This document shows positions 41,201-50,900 of a stretch of 64,000 bases of DNA, one piece after another. The translations under genes and the position numbers were made by a program. Every line of letters starts with the position of its first letter. The first letter of the stretch is position 1. A model generated the notes under the pieces. It had not been told where the DNA came from, did not search any database, and saw only the letters and a list, made by a program, of their open reading frames with translations. The stretch is from Blattamonas nauphoetae (lineage: Eukaryota; Preaxostyla; Oxymonadida), in NCBI GenBank assembly GCA_033064195.1, contig JARBJD010000294.1, positions 1 to 64,000 on the forward strand, given 5' to 3'.

Positions 41201-44200
41201 AGAATCAAACAGCACTGGTGTTGATGACGAGTCTGTCACTCCAATCACAACGTATGTCGTCGAATAGTTCAATGTCGACACTTCTACGTTCGGTGAGAAG
41301 AGGATCGCCGTGCTCGATCCTGTCGTTCCATCTGTGAATGTTGCGGTCAGTGATCCAGCTGGACTCAGTTCAATCGTGAACGGTCCTTTCGTCATTCCAA
41401 TTCCAGTTAACACAAGCGGTAGTTCTTTCTGTTCATCAGTTCGTTGGTTCTGTGTAACTTTCGTCAACCGAGCAGGCCTTGCACCAATCGAGAATTCAAC
41501 ACTCGATTCAACATGGACTTTCCGACTCTTCCCAACTTTCTTCTCCAAACTCACAATTCGATATCTCACTCCAAACTTCAGTTCTGCTGTCGGATACAGC
41601 CACGCTGTGCTCGTCCCTGCCTTCTCCGAAACGAACGATGTTGTCAGAACTGCTTTATCTGTCGAGTCCGCCGTGTTCTCTACTTCCATCGCGAAGTCTC
41701 CAGTCTCCATCCAATGACCTTCCAGCGGGATTGTCGTTGTGTTCATGTCATCCGAATATCCAACGATCCCAACTCTCAGAACTCGGCCAGGTTCTGAATC
41801 TGTTTCAATTGTCTGTCCACCAACAAACAAGATTTCCGCATTGTTTTCGTCAACCACATTTGTCAGCTCGTACGTTGTGTCATATTCCAGCTCAATCTCT
41901 TCTGAATTCTCCGAAAACAGAATCCCACTTCCTGACCCAACTGTGCTTGTCGAAAACAAAACAACGATCGTCCGCACACACGAAGGCGAAGACGACGTCA
42001 GAGACAGGGTCAGTTTCTTGTTCGTCGGCATCGATCGTCCTTCAACATCAAAATTGGCTGTCTTTTCAAGTGCGTCGTACGAAGACAATGTCAGTTTCGT
42101 CAGACGTGTCGGTTCAGCAGGAACTTGGAAGAGAACCAAAGGATTCACGATCGTCGGCGTATCGGCAATTGACAAAAGAGAGACAAGGTATTCACTTCCA
42201 TATTTCAGTTTTGATCCCACATTCCCAAAGATCAGTTCTGTCACTGACGCTGATGTTTGATCATCACTTCCAGAAACAATACCCTCCAAATATAACAATG
42301 ACCCTTTCACTTGATTTGTCTTTGAATCCCATTCTTGAATCGACACTGAAAATGACGATCCACCAGGAAGAGCAATTCCACAAAGTGTCACTGTTCCGGA
42401 TGTCTTCTTTTCGTCAAGAAGATCACAAGATGCTGATTCCACTCGGCAGGGTGCAGGCGGAATCGTGAAGCGAGTCGATGACGACACAGATGCAGAGATC
42501 GTCGAGCTCTTCAACGAAATCACTTCGTACGTTCTTCCATACTTCAGCTCCTCGCTTCCATAAACCACAAACGACCCTTCTCCAATCGATGTCGGAGAGA
42601 CTGATCCAAAAGAGAACACCAGACCAATCTCTTTCTTTCCAGAGTCAGAAACATCAAACACTTTCAGTGTGAACGACTCTTCTGTCATTCGAGAACAATC
42701 CAGTTTCAGATTCACGTTGTTCAGATTGCTCGGCGTCAGTGCTGGCGAAAGAATGTTCGAAAGCGTTGGTCCTTCTGGTGTTTTCATCAAAATCTCTCCA
42801 AACACAATGTGTTCGTCCTCCTTCTCCGATTCTCGCCTCACCAACGATGACAGAGAATACGATTGGTTGAATCCAAATCGAGAGTTTAGAGACACTTCCA
42901 GTCGGCTTGTTCCTTGCCCATTTGTCAGCGAAATCTCGATCGATGTCAAAACCCCAGTGAACGAGGCTTCGTACACTCCACTCACAGCAACGTCCGACAC
43001 TTCCAATGACAACCAGAAGTGATGGTTTGTCGATGTGTCCAGTGATGTCGAAAGCGTTTTGAGAACAGGTGCTGCTGGAATGGTGATCGAGACATCGGTG
43101 TTCACAATATAGGCCGACTCGATCGCCTCAATCGAATAGTTTTCTTGGAACTTCATCCGCGACTCATCTTCATCCAATCCGACTGAGAACACAGCCGAAC
43201 ATCTTTCAGAATTAATCAATTTCAGAGCTGACAGTGATGTCCAAGTTGAGAGTCCCTTCTTTGCGCGGATCGATCCCATCGACGTTTCCAAAACTCGACC
43301 AGAGAAGGTCACTGTGGCTTCCGTTTTGGCTCCATTCAGCACAATCGATTGAACTCTTTCGATTCGGGATGGTTCCGAAGGTGTTGTGATCGTCATCGCG
43401 TCTGACGCAATCCGAGTCGATGTCAGCGTCTCTTCCACTCGAGTCACAGCATACACTGTTCCATATTCAAGTTGTTTCTGAGCATCGAAAGGATACAATT
43501 GGGCGGACGAGTCAATCACTGCTCCCGATCCATCTGTCACAATCTCGAGTGTGCGAGTGTGAGCGTCCACACCAGATGGAGTGCTTGTCGACGAGAGGAA
43601 CACAGAATACGATGTGGACGGAGAAAGACGATATGATGTCCATTGAAGACCAATCGAATCGCTTCCGCTTGTTTCCGACACACTCACAATGCGAGGAGGA
43701 GCTGGTGGCGTTGTCACGCTGATCGGTGTTGGAGTCGTTGATTCTTCATCATTCGAAAGAGAAACCAGTTCGTAAACCGTTCCATACTTCACTTTCGCCA
43801 ATCCAGACAAGTTTCGTGCTAATTCCGTCACGGACCCTCTCGATCCCACAATCGTCGTCTCCATCTCAACTTCCTCATCTCCATTTTTCAACACGAGCGT
43901 GTCTGTCCCATCCTTCACGTTCGTCGTGATCAGAGAGAACACGACAGAATCCAACGATTCATCAAGACTCGTCGTGATGCTGTGCACATGAGGAGGCTGT
44001 GTTGGTGTCGTGAAGGCGAATGTCACAAAGTTGTCTGCCGTGCTGTCGTCGGTGTAAAGATAATACGACCAATCTCGACGGACCGAAAGTGTTGTGGAAT
44101 CGAAGATCTCGTTTGGCTCATCCGCATTCGCGTTCCTTCCTGTTCGCGTCTTCGATGACGACGACGAGCTCCCTCCAATCGTCACCAGATGATACAGTGT

Positions 44201-46114
44201 CTCACCTTTCATTTCGTCTGGCCCTCCAACTGGGATGTCCGAATTGATCCCAGGATGATCTTCTCCGAGTGCCATTTCAAACGAGAACGTGGTGTTGTTG
44301 TCGTCTCGAACGACAACTGTGTAATTCCCCTCCTCCTTCCAGAACAGTCCCGTCACATCCATCACTCCCTTTCGAACATCGTCCTCGTTCCACCCAGTGC
44401 ATTCGATGCTCCACAACACTGGTCCAAACAATTTGCTGTCAATGAGTTGTTTCCTCGTGTAATCCCAGCAATTCGGTCTGAGCGAGGTGGTCCAACAATA
44501 TTGAACATGCTCCTTGTCCATCATGACGGAGAAACCACTCGAGTCAATATCCATATCTTGTGAGTACTTGTCCGAGTGGGTTTCAAGTCCCTTATTATCG
44601 TCAAAAATGACGCTGTTCATAGAAAAGTCCATGTTACGGACCAAGAGGAGTCTGATTCCTCCTGTGCGACCTCCTTCATTGTATTGGAGGACACAATTCG
44701 AAAAAGAGACCTTGCGAGGTCCTTTCACAGCAACCGTGCTGTAATTGGCCTGACATTGCGTGATCAAGCAATCAGAAACTTCAAGGTCGTGTGCGCTGCA
44801 GTCATAGAACGAAGAGCCTGATCCGGTCGTGGTACGTCCTTCTTGGAACAAACAATCCGATACCTTCAAATAGCGAGCTGTAAGATCGGTGTATCCAGTG
44901 GTGACGAATGAACCGCCATTTCCCGCTTGGACTCGGACAAATTTGCAGTGTTTGACGTGAATATTGGACAGGATATTGTCAAATAAGATCGCTCCTCCGT
45001 TCGATTTCGTTGAGAGGTCCTGGAAGTGGCAGTGAGTGAAAATAATGGTGTCGCTTTCCGTTACCTCGCTGGTCGTAAATACAATTCTCTTGTGATTCGA
45101 TTGACTCGGATTGATGTTCTCCTTGACGATGTTGGCGTTGGGGAGGGTGTTCTGAGGCCCGCGGGTGTGGCAGGACAGGAATGTGTTGTTCGAGCTGATA
45201 ATCGATCCCCCAAAGTTCAAATCACGGTTCAGTGCTCCCGAAAGGTGGTTCGAGCTCTGTTCCACCCAGCATCCATGCAATCCCTGCGAAAACTTCCAGT
45301 CAAGCTTCTCGCAAGGACAGAACGGCGCACTTCCATTTCGAACAGAAATGCCTGACAACAAACACGAAACTCTTTGCAGGCTTTCTGGTTCTTCGTCATC
45401 ATCTTCAAACGACACAAGAACTCCATCCCCCGTCCCCATTACGAACGAATCCAGTGTTGACGAAACCAGATTCAATTCGACAGTGTTCGTCCCTTTCGAG
45501 AGAGTGGTTGAGGCAAACGAGGGCAATACACTCCCTGACGTCGTCATCTTGCAGTTGTGCAGAATCACACGTGTTGATTTCGTCTTGTCTTCGCTTTGGC
45601 TTCGGACCAAAATTGGAGAATCATGAGCCGCGAGCTTGAAACAACACGTCTGCAATGACACTGATGAATCTTCAATCACCAGTGCTCGAAGTTCTTCCTC
45701 GTTTCGTCTTTTGATCTGAATCTGAGTTTGCATCGGTGTTAAAACGAACGAAACACGATTCAGAGAAACTGTCGAGTTCTCAATCCAAACTTGATATGTC
45801 TTCTTCTTACTGATTCTCTCTTCTGTAGATTCATCTTGACTATCTGAAAGCACAATTTCTGTTCCATCTGATCCTCGAATTTCTGATTCTGTGTTTTCGA
45901 TTCTTGTCCAACTCGAGAATACTGCTTTGTTCGGAAGGACAATGGGTTGTTTCAGGTTAGTGTTCCAGTCATTGTCGGAGTGTTGCTCGAGTATCGTCTT
46001 CAGATCTTGATCATGATGAATACGGTGGCTTTTTAGAATGGTTGATGTGGTATGAGTTTCTGCTGCAACAGTGAGCACAAAAATAATGAACGACAACACA
46101 GGACTCATATTCAA
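38300..46114 (-). CDS. Giant receptor-like surface protein: beta-helix, Ig-like repeats, membrane segment, pseudokinase
   Basis: Intronless, 2,604 aa. It begins with a signal peptide (MSPVLSFIIFVLTVAA). Residues about 100-560 form a parallel beta-helix-type region with CHFQDLS, CLFQEGR and CVLQYNEGG repeats. About 650-1,950 hold many copies of a roughly 110-residue Ig/fibronectin-like module ending YGTVYELVS, YEVISL or YAVTRV. A second beta-helix-type stretch follows (SSCTFLG, FAHLRQGAIEM). One membrane segment (WILPLIISLSVLLVAFFVILL, about 2,270-2,295) precedes basic RRNKK. The cytoplasmic tail resembles a kinase C-lobe: ISPHTILLDKE replaces HRDLKPxN, there is no DFG, RWQAPEIYE and FSLGLILWEL remain, and RPTLQDL ends it. 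No glycine loop or VAIK lysine is seen, so it should be catalytically dead. Likely an adhesin or receptor at the cell surface. Confidence 0.85.
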   Translation of the reverse strand: MNMSPVLSFIIFVLTVAAETHTTSTILKSHRIHHDQDLKTILEQHSDNDWNTNLKQPIVLPNKAVFSSWTRIENTESEIRGSDGTEIVLSDSQDESTEERISKKKTYQVWIENSTVSLNRVSFVLTPMQTQIQIKRRNEEELRALVIEDSSVSLQTCCFKLAAHDSPILVRSQSEDKTKSTRVILHNCKMTTSGSVLPSFASTTLSKGTNTVELNLVSSTLDSFVMGTGDGVLVSFEDDDEEPESLQRVSCLLSGISVRNGSAPFCPCEKLDWKFSQGLHGCWVEQSSNHLSGALNRDLNFGGSIISSNNTFLSCHTRGPQNTLPNANIVKENINPSQSNHKRIVFTTSEVTESDTIIFTHCHFQDLSTKSNGGAILFDNILSNIHVKHCKFVRVQAGNGGSFVTTGYTDLTARYLKVSDCLFQEGRTTTGSGSSFYDCSAHDLEVSDCLITQCQANYSTVAVKGPRKVSFSNCVLQYNEGGRTGGIRLLLVRNMDFSMNSVIFDDNKGLETHSDKYSQDMDIDSSGFSVMMDKEHVQYCWTTSLRPNCWDYTRKQLIDSKLFGPVLWSIECTGWNEDDVRKGVMDVTGLFWKEEGNYTVVVRDDNNTTFSFEMALGEDHPGINSDIPVGGPDEMKGETLYHLVTIGGSSSSSSKTRTGRNANADEPNEIFDSTTLSVRRDWSYYLYTDDSTADNFVTFAFTTPTQPPHVHSITTSLDESLDSVVFSLITTNVKDGTDTLVLKNGDEEVEMETTIVGSRGSVTELARNLSGLAKVKYGTVYELVSLSNDEESTTPTPISVTTPPAPPRIVSVSETSGSDSIGLQWTSYRLSPSTSYSVFLSSTSTPSGVDAHTRTLEIVTDGSGAVIDSSAQLYPFDAQKQLEYGTVYAVTRVEETLTSTRIASDAMTITTPSEPSRIERVQSIVLNGAKTEATVTFSGRVLETSMGSIRAKKGLSTWTSLSALKLINSERCSAVFSVGLDEDESRMKFQENYSIEAIESAYIVNTDVSITIPAAPVLKTLSTSLDTSTNHHFWLSLEVSDVAVSGVYEASFTGVLTSIEISLTNGQGTSRLEVSLNSRFGFNQSYSLSSLVRRESEKEDEHIVFGEILMKTPEGPTLSNILSPALTPSNLNNVNLKLDCSRMTEESFTLKVFDVSDSGKKEIGLVFSFGSVSPTSIGEGSFVVYGSEELKYGRTYEVISLKSSTISASVSSSTRFTIPPAPCRVESASCDLLDEKKTSGTVTLCGIALPGGSSFSVSIQEWDSKTNQVKGSLLYLEGIVSGSDDQTSASVTELIFGNVGSKLKYGSEYLVSLLSIADTPTIVNPLVLFQVPAEPTRLTKLTLSSYDALEKTANFDVEGRSMPTNKKLTLSLTSSSPSCVRTIVVLFSTSTVGSGSGILFSENSEEIELEYDTTYELTNVVDENNAEILFVGGQTIETDSEPGRVLRVGIVGYSDDMNTTTIPLEGHWMETGDFAMEVENTADSTDKAVLTTSFVSEKAGTSTAWLYPTAELKFGVRYRIVSLEKKVGKSRKVHVESSVEFSIGARPARLTKVTQNQRTDEQKELPLVLTGIGMTKGPFTIELSPAGSLTATFTDGTTGSSTAILFSPNVEVSTLNYSTTYVVIGVTDSSSTPVLFDSGLSFHTGTEPTRLVAISSALRFNPSQTTLLIPVAGRELDAKKEYVVEVKETSSPFPLSNLAMSFSSSEWIVSGTIFGDSIDLLPSHSYSVNGFFVSGSSSPLFFEPISFTVPEPPVISSITASFSTHMNTSVVLSVSGTNLPEDSTYVIHLVSSPLTIPITFTSDTSGSSSPISLIRQPGLPFATTLEVSKICSEEDSTLEIPISSKTFGPFTAPTELSVFSDSTGSTDESLFGGENIPARSLGLLFDVVKELNLKRLTISTVTSTILEKGLEFGAMRMKLSDSVTSHPTIEVKPENGVAWMLRGNGRLELESLTIVGSSELTAKGSGLVWMNGGSIEMTKVILKSIETSSPILELSSLSHSSLSETSFSGGFESVFAKVSDTANMTLSSCTFLGPSTPSSSFSSSHSLTNTEEICSWTGAVIQITNTNLDVTSTKFAHLRQGAIEMIDGRVEIFTSSFQKNFAGFEAFPSFGRNIRCSGNGEVVIESLSGGDGTKEHRNGWIVLEENCTIETDDIEPDSIFFSPALTANEKKAEWNKKTKTYTLGLKGEFLIPCGLSLEVFSIEEKKEKSKLTFPLSSTNTVDWTESSMTLTLSEEKLSQLESKLEWRARLVFGLDDRTSTSVMLKLSSFDERKSQFSEHKNWILPLIISLSVLLVAFFVILLIVFICRRNKKQHAEKLSTQNKELDEAEIVFKMESPDNDDLFGQHSSSANLVKAPDNAFDHAKSIDGLQPLEKGVVPNEFVETRKVIRFGDEHETTIVFTNDTLFNRLHRQQVKLTKDEKQQISVQLAKLAERMRQNFENFTALSRISPHTILLDKENTVMLQTEEKTAGPTQNSTQSFLGLEPLGEGHEGKRWQAPEIYEGKEKVSAEKAAVFSLGLILWELETESVPFGEVDSTNAQRLLGTGFQPCTDRSMGVELMVVIEKCLSLKPDDRPTLQDLISSLESSSLFSDNQTQQNQIELNA

Positions 46115-46758
46115 TTCAACTCGGAGGTGAAATAACTATCCGTTGAGAACTGGATAGGATTTGTGTTGAAAAGATGATCTCACCCTCCATTCAACATTGT
46201 CTGCGAGAAAGATAGGAATTCTTGGGTTCTGATCTCTCAGATGTCATAATAAGATTCGATCTTAATAAATAATGTTTTCTAAGAGTGATTTTCCAGATCT
46301 TAGCACAGACGAGTGATCGAATCAGTCCCATTGTCAAGTGAATTCTGTCAGGGAGCAATGAGGAAGTTGATACAAACTCGTCGGCATGAAGCTCGTCGAT
46401 GCTTTCTCAGAGACTATGTCTAGACTATATACATCCGGATGAACACTTCTTGATTAGTTCTGGATTCTAATCAACGGCGCGATTTTGAGACAAAAGGTCA
46501 TCGGTCTAATCTGATTGTAACATACTCATCAATTATGACAGAGTAGTGCAATTATATCCTGCTCTACACCTTTTCACATCCTTGATGGTGTCTTTTCCGT
46601 CGAAGTCTTTATCACTTCCATGCCGCTTCTATGCTGAGGTATGTCCGTTATTTTTGGAGACATTTTCTGAGACAAATTTCCTGTATTTGCTTGAGGCAGC
46701 ACATATTCCAGGAGTGATGATAGAAACACAGATTATGGAATACCAAAAAGTAGGAATC
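46115..46758. other. Divergent promoter region of the receptor gene and the GPI-type protein gene
   Basis: About 640 bases between two divergently transcribed surface-protein genes. Reading frame continues upstream of the downstream gene's likely start, but it lacks surface-protein features. No promoter motif is convincing. Confidence 0.4.
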
Positions 46759-47844
46759 ATGTTCTTCCTCTTCGCTCTTCTCTCAGCATCGAGCTTCAAA
46801 GTCCCAAATGACGTCGTTATCACGATTACTCCCAGCGCCATCGGAGCCGATGGAAAGGGAACAATCACGGTGACTGGAACTGGTCTGACTGACCCGACCC
46901 GAGCCACCACCGTTGATGTTGTCCTCGAATACACACCAGCTGGTTCATCAAATGTCGTTGTCGAACTGAAGAAAGAGGGTGTCGCCGTCGCAGATGGTAC
47001 CCTCGCAGAATGCATCATTGATATCACCGTTGCGGCCGCTGGTAGTGCCACAGTTTTCCAAGAAGGAGTGAAACACAGCTTGACCACAGCCAAAGTCGGA
47101 ACAGATGCTTATAGCGCTACAACAGCTGATGATGTCACCTTCACAATCCCCGCCGCCGATAAGACTCTCGCTTTGGAATACACCGAAGCCTCAGCTACCA
47201 CATACACCGTCGCCGCCACATTCGGTGATGAACAAACAGCCGATGTTACTGTGACATTCACCCCAGCCGAAGGCACCGCTGTCCCAGTCACCTTCGCATT
47301 CACCGAAGCCACAAAGGGCAAGACAGCCTCAGCCACGCTCACCGTCGGAGCTGAAGGCTCAGCCACCGTCTTCAAGATTGGAACCAAATACACCGCCACT
47401 CTCGCCGACTACACCGTCACCGGAAAGGACTTCACCCCAGCCAACCCACTCACCACTGTCTACGCTAGCAAACTCACCCCAGTCGACGAAGAGAAGAAGG
47501 ACGGTGCGAAGGACAAGGTTAGCATGACCTGCACCAACGGCATGATCAAGGCTGCTCTCATCGAAGGTGATACCAAGACCCAGACCCTCGTCGTCAAGGA
47601 AGGTGAATCCGACGCTATCACTATCACCCAATCCGAAAACAAGATCAACTTCACAATCACTGCTGGCCAGTGCGTTGTTGACTATCTGTACAACGATGCC
47701 AAGATCGCTAAGGGCAAGACCGGAACAGCTAAGCTCACTCTTGGAACAACCGAGTTCCTCGAGGGTGCAGTCACATTCGACGGATCCAAATCTGTCGCCT
47801 CAATCATCGCTGCCCTCCTCGCCGTCCTCGCCATCGTCTTCTAA
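46759..47844 (+). CDS. GPI-anchor-type surface protein with Ig-like modules
   Basis: 361 aa from the ATG at 46,759, chosen because it begins a signal peptide (MFFLFALLSASSF). The frame is open upstream to 46,546, and ATGs at 46,717 and 46,735 are alternatives. The mature part is Thr/Ala/Val-rich with three or four beta-sandwich-like repeats (VTITPSAIGADGKGTITVTG, then TVAATFGDEQTADVTVTFTP, then KVSMTCTNGM). The C-terminus is a short hydrophobic tail (SVASIIAALLAVLAIVF) with no cytoplasmic residues, as in GPI-attachment signals. Codon use is strongly biased to GCC, ACC and GTC, unlike its neighbours, which suggests high expression. It has no pseudokinase tail, unlike the divergent neighbour. 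Confidence 0.75.
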   Translation: MFFLFALLSASSFKVPNDVVITITPSAIGADGKGTITVTGTGLTDPTRATTVDVVLEYTPAGSSNVVVELKKEGVAVADGTLAECIIDITVAAAGSATVFQEGVKHSLTTAKVGTDAYSATTADDVTFTIPAADKTLALEYTEASATTYTVAATFGDEQTADVTVTFTPAEGTAVPVTFAFTEATKGKTASATLTVGAEGSATVFKIGTKYTATLADYTVTGKDFTPANPLTTVYASKLTPVDEEKKDGAKDKVSMTCTNGMIKAALIEGDTKTQTLVVKEGESDAITITQSENKINFTITAGQCVVDYLYNDAKIAKGKTGTAKLTLGTTEFLEGAVTFDGSKSVASIIAALLAVLAIVF

Positions 47845-47987
47845 GAAGGAATGAACAGGAATTGATTGAAACAGCTTGGGGTTCGCTCCAAGTTGATGGA
47901 TTGCACTTCATCATCTTTTGAACCACTTTTATATCTGTTTTGTGAACACTATAAGAGAAGAAAACACTAAAAGATATGTTTTTAAAG

Positions 47988-47993
47988 AATAAA
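47988..47993 (+). terminator. AATAAA polyadenylation-type hexamer
   Basis: AATAAA stands 144 bases after the stop of the GPI-type surface protein. Placement is plausible, but whether this organism uses the hexamer is not shown by the sequence. Confidence 0.3.
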
Positions 47994-50900
47994 ACAAGTT
48001 TGAAGCACGGATTTGGGATTGATGTCAATATTCTGAATGGTTTACTATTTGGGGTGATGTTAGAAAGAAAATGACTCCCAGAGAACTGAAAAACAGAAAA
48101 AAGAACGATGATGGGACAGTATTATCGTTCACGTGATGCATCTACGCGATTTTTGGATCCTTTCCTTCTTTATGCATATCATACAATCTTTCGCACATTC
48201 TTTTGCAACTCAAGTACGTTGTGGCATGATATTGGATGGATTTCACTGATCTTTTCATGGCTCAGTTTCATCGTGGCATGGCGTTCGAGGGATTTCACAT
48301 TCAGACGGAATGGGATACAATCTCCCAATTTTATGCCTCATTGAATAGTAAAGGCATTGAAACTGATAATGATATGTGATTAAATGCGTTCTTGACAGAA
48401 TATAACCTCCAACTCAAACATAGTTTAGTGATTTGTGTCAGACTCTTTGATCTCGTTGAACACTGCATAATACATGATACAGAGAGAAATTTTGATTTTT
48501 TTACTCCACGATTTGACGAGGATTACAGAGGTGATATCAGATTAACATCAACCAGAGTGAGAATATGGAAGCGGTGTCAATTCGTTCGCATTTGGTGTTA
48601 GAGCTGAAGAAAAGAGCCAAACTGCAAAAAATCGTTCAAGTCGTCAACAATGTGAATGAGAGATGAAAATAATGAGACAATACATCTTGAGTTTCCCCTG
48701 AAATGACGAGATCATTGTGGATCATTCTTCATAGAACAAGGAGGTTTTGATTCGAAATAATGAGTGGAAATGACAGGTTAGGATGGATTCATTGACATTT
48801 CAACCGCAGAATACACAATTCAGAGTTCATTGAGTCAGAATAGACTTTCATGGGTTCGTCAGGATTCCAACTCCGAAAAAAGTTGCAGGATGCTTAAGAA
48901 AGCTCTGAAATCGGTCGAAAATCACTCAGACAACCGTCGAAACAGGAGATAACGCAGGATTATGTCAATCATCGAGTTCACCAATTCCGAAGTTGGAAGC
49001 GCTCAAAGACTTCATGAATAGACCCGGAACCCTGTTCCCTCTCATAAAGCGACGGACACAACCTTGCCGTTGTCATTCACCGAGACCACATGTACTCGAC
49101 GATCGTGAATGATTGAGTAATCATTTCTCGACCATTTTTGTTATAATGGGGGATCCGCGTGACCTGAAACTCAGTTTACAATGTTATCTTGCTCATTGTT
49201 GTGCCTCCAGAATAGTTTCAACTCGTCTGGAGAAGCCACAAACTCTACTTTCTCGCTCCAGATCGGTCAATGATTTGCTGTCTCAACATGATGCTTGTCG
49301 TGTCCACTATGTTGTGATATGCATCATCATGCATCCGAATTTATAAATCCGACTGAGCATGCAGAGTCAAAGTTTGGAGATTTATCTGCATCAATTCTCC
49401 TGGTTCCGACTGATGTCCGAAGTGTGATTCCAAATCCACTATTCTATCTCACGTTCCGTCGATCATGTCAGATTTGATTGACAGATCAGGAGACGAAGCC
49501 AAATTCTTTTCATGACACGTCAACCCAACCGCAAATTTTTAAAGTGCAAATTGTTGCTTCGGCAAAGTCGAAATCCTCCAAAATCGCGCGCACGAGATCT
49601 TTACGCCGGATATCTACTTGTTTCGTCGATCTTTTGAGCGCTGGCATCTCGATTCTGACATTAACGAACTGCGTTCCCATTCCGCCTTTGTATGGGCTCT
49701 GCGCTTCTCACCTCAAAGAATTCATCCATTTCTTGTTCCGACTTGTATCTCTGTCATTGTTTCATCTCATGTTGTTCAACCAACACCACTCTTTCACTTT
49801 TCTCTGTCTGATGAACAAGTCCTCTCTGATTGATGTTTGAAGATACACGAGGTTGTGGAGAAGGGAATAAATCATCGATGATGTGATTAAAAGCACAGAT
49901 AGCCCCCTTTTTGTCAAACACAGGAGAAAACGCAGACCAAGATCAAACACTTCAATAGGCAGTAGAATGCCTCAAAACCACTGGAACAGGTTTTACATGA
50001 GAGATAAAAAATAAAGTGAGAGAGATAAGAGAAGAAATACGTTCAACGTTCAGAAAAAGATGTCCAGTTTTCTGCTTCGATCTCTGCATGATATAGTGAT
50101 ACATCCGACAAATACTTGTGATTTTCCGCTTGTTAAATGTATTTTGTTCGCATTTTTCGAGATGATGTGGGGAGATTGTGGGGGTCTGATGGTAGATCGA
50201 TGTGTTGATTCAAATCGACAGAAATTGCTAAAAGAACAGCTGATCATGAAATAAATGAACAAAAATACAAATAGAATCAGATTCGTCAGGAATTTCCTCC
50301 ATCCTTTATCTCTGAGAGGAGATAGACAGTACTGAAACCTCAATTGCGCTTCAGGTCATGAAAAATGTCAGAGATTAAGAGAAAATTTGTGAGAATTATC
50401 CATCAAACTGTGAAGAAGGACAATTGAGAAAGAATATCAGAGGTTAAGAAGGCATACAATCAAAGATTCAACTCCAGGCGAGTTTGATATGAGAGTGTAG
50501 AAATCCGTGACAAATCGAGAGATGAAGGCGAAATGGAACATGATATTGACAAAAGAGGGCCGTGACTGAAAAGAGTGTGACCACACGTATGGCATAAAGA
50601 GAAGTGAACGCGAACGGGACGTCATATGGGCAGGACTCGCTTCTTAACATGCAGACCTCAAAATTGCCCATGCAGATATGCGAGCTATTGTCCACCTCCA
50701 ATTTCATACACACACGTGTCCCGGATGACTTCAGTCATTGTTTCGGAAAAAAATGTGAATCGAAACGCAGAGACTGAATTATCTGAAAGCCACACTGAGA
50801 AGGCGTTCATGAACATCAGCAAATGGAGTGGAGCATTGTTGCATCCATGGAGATGCGACAAGATGTGGAACAACTGAAGAAGTCAATAAATTAAGGGAGT

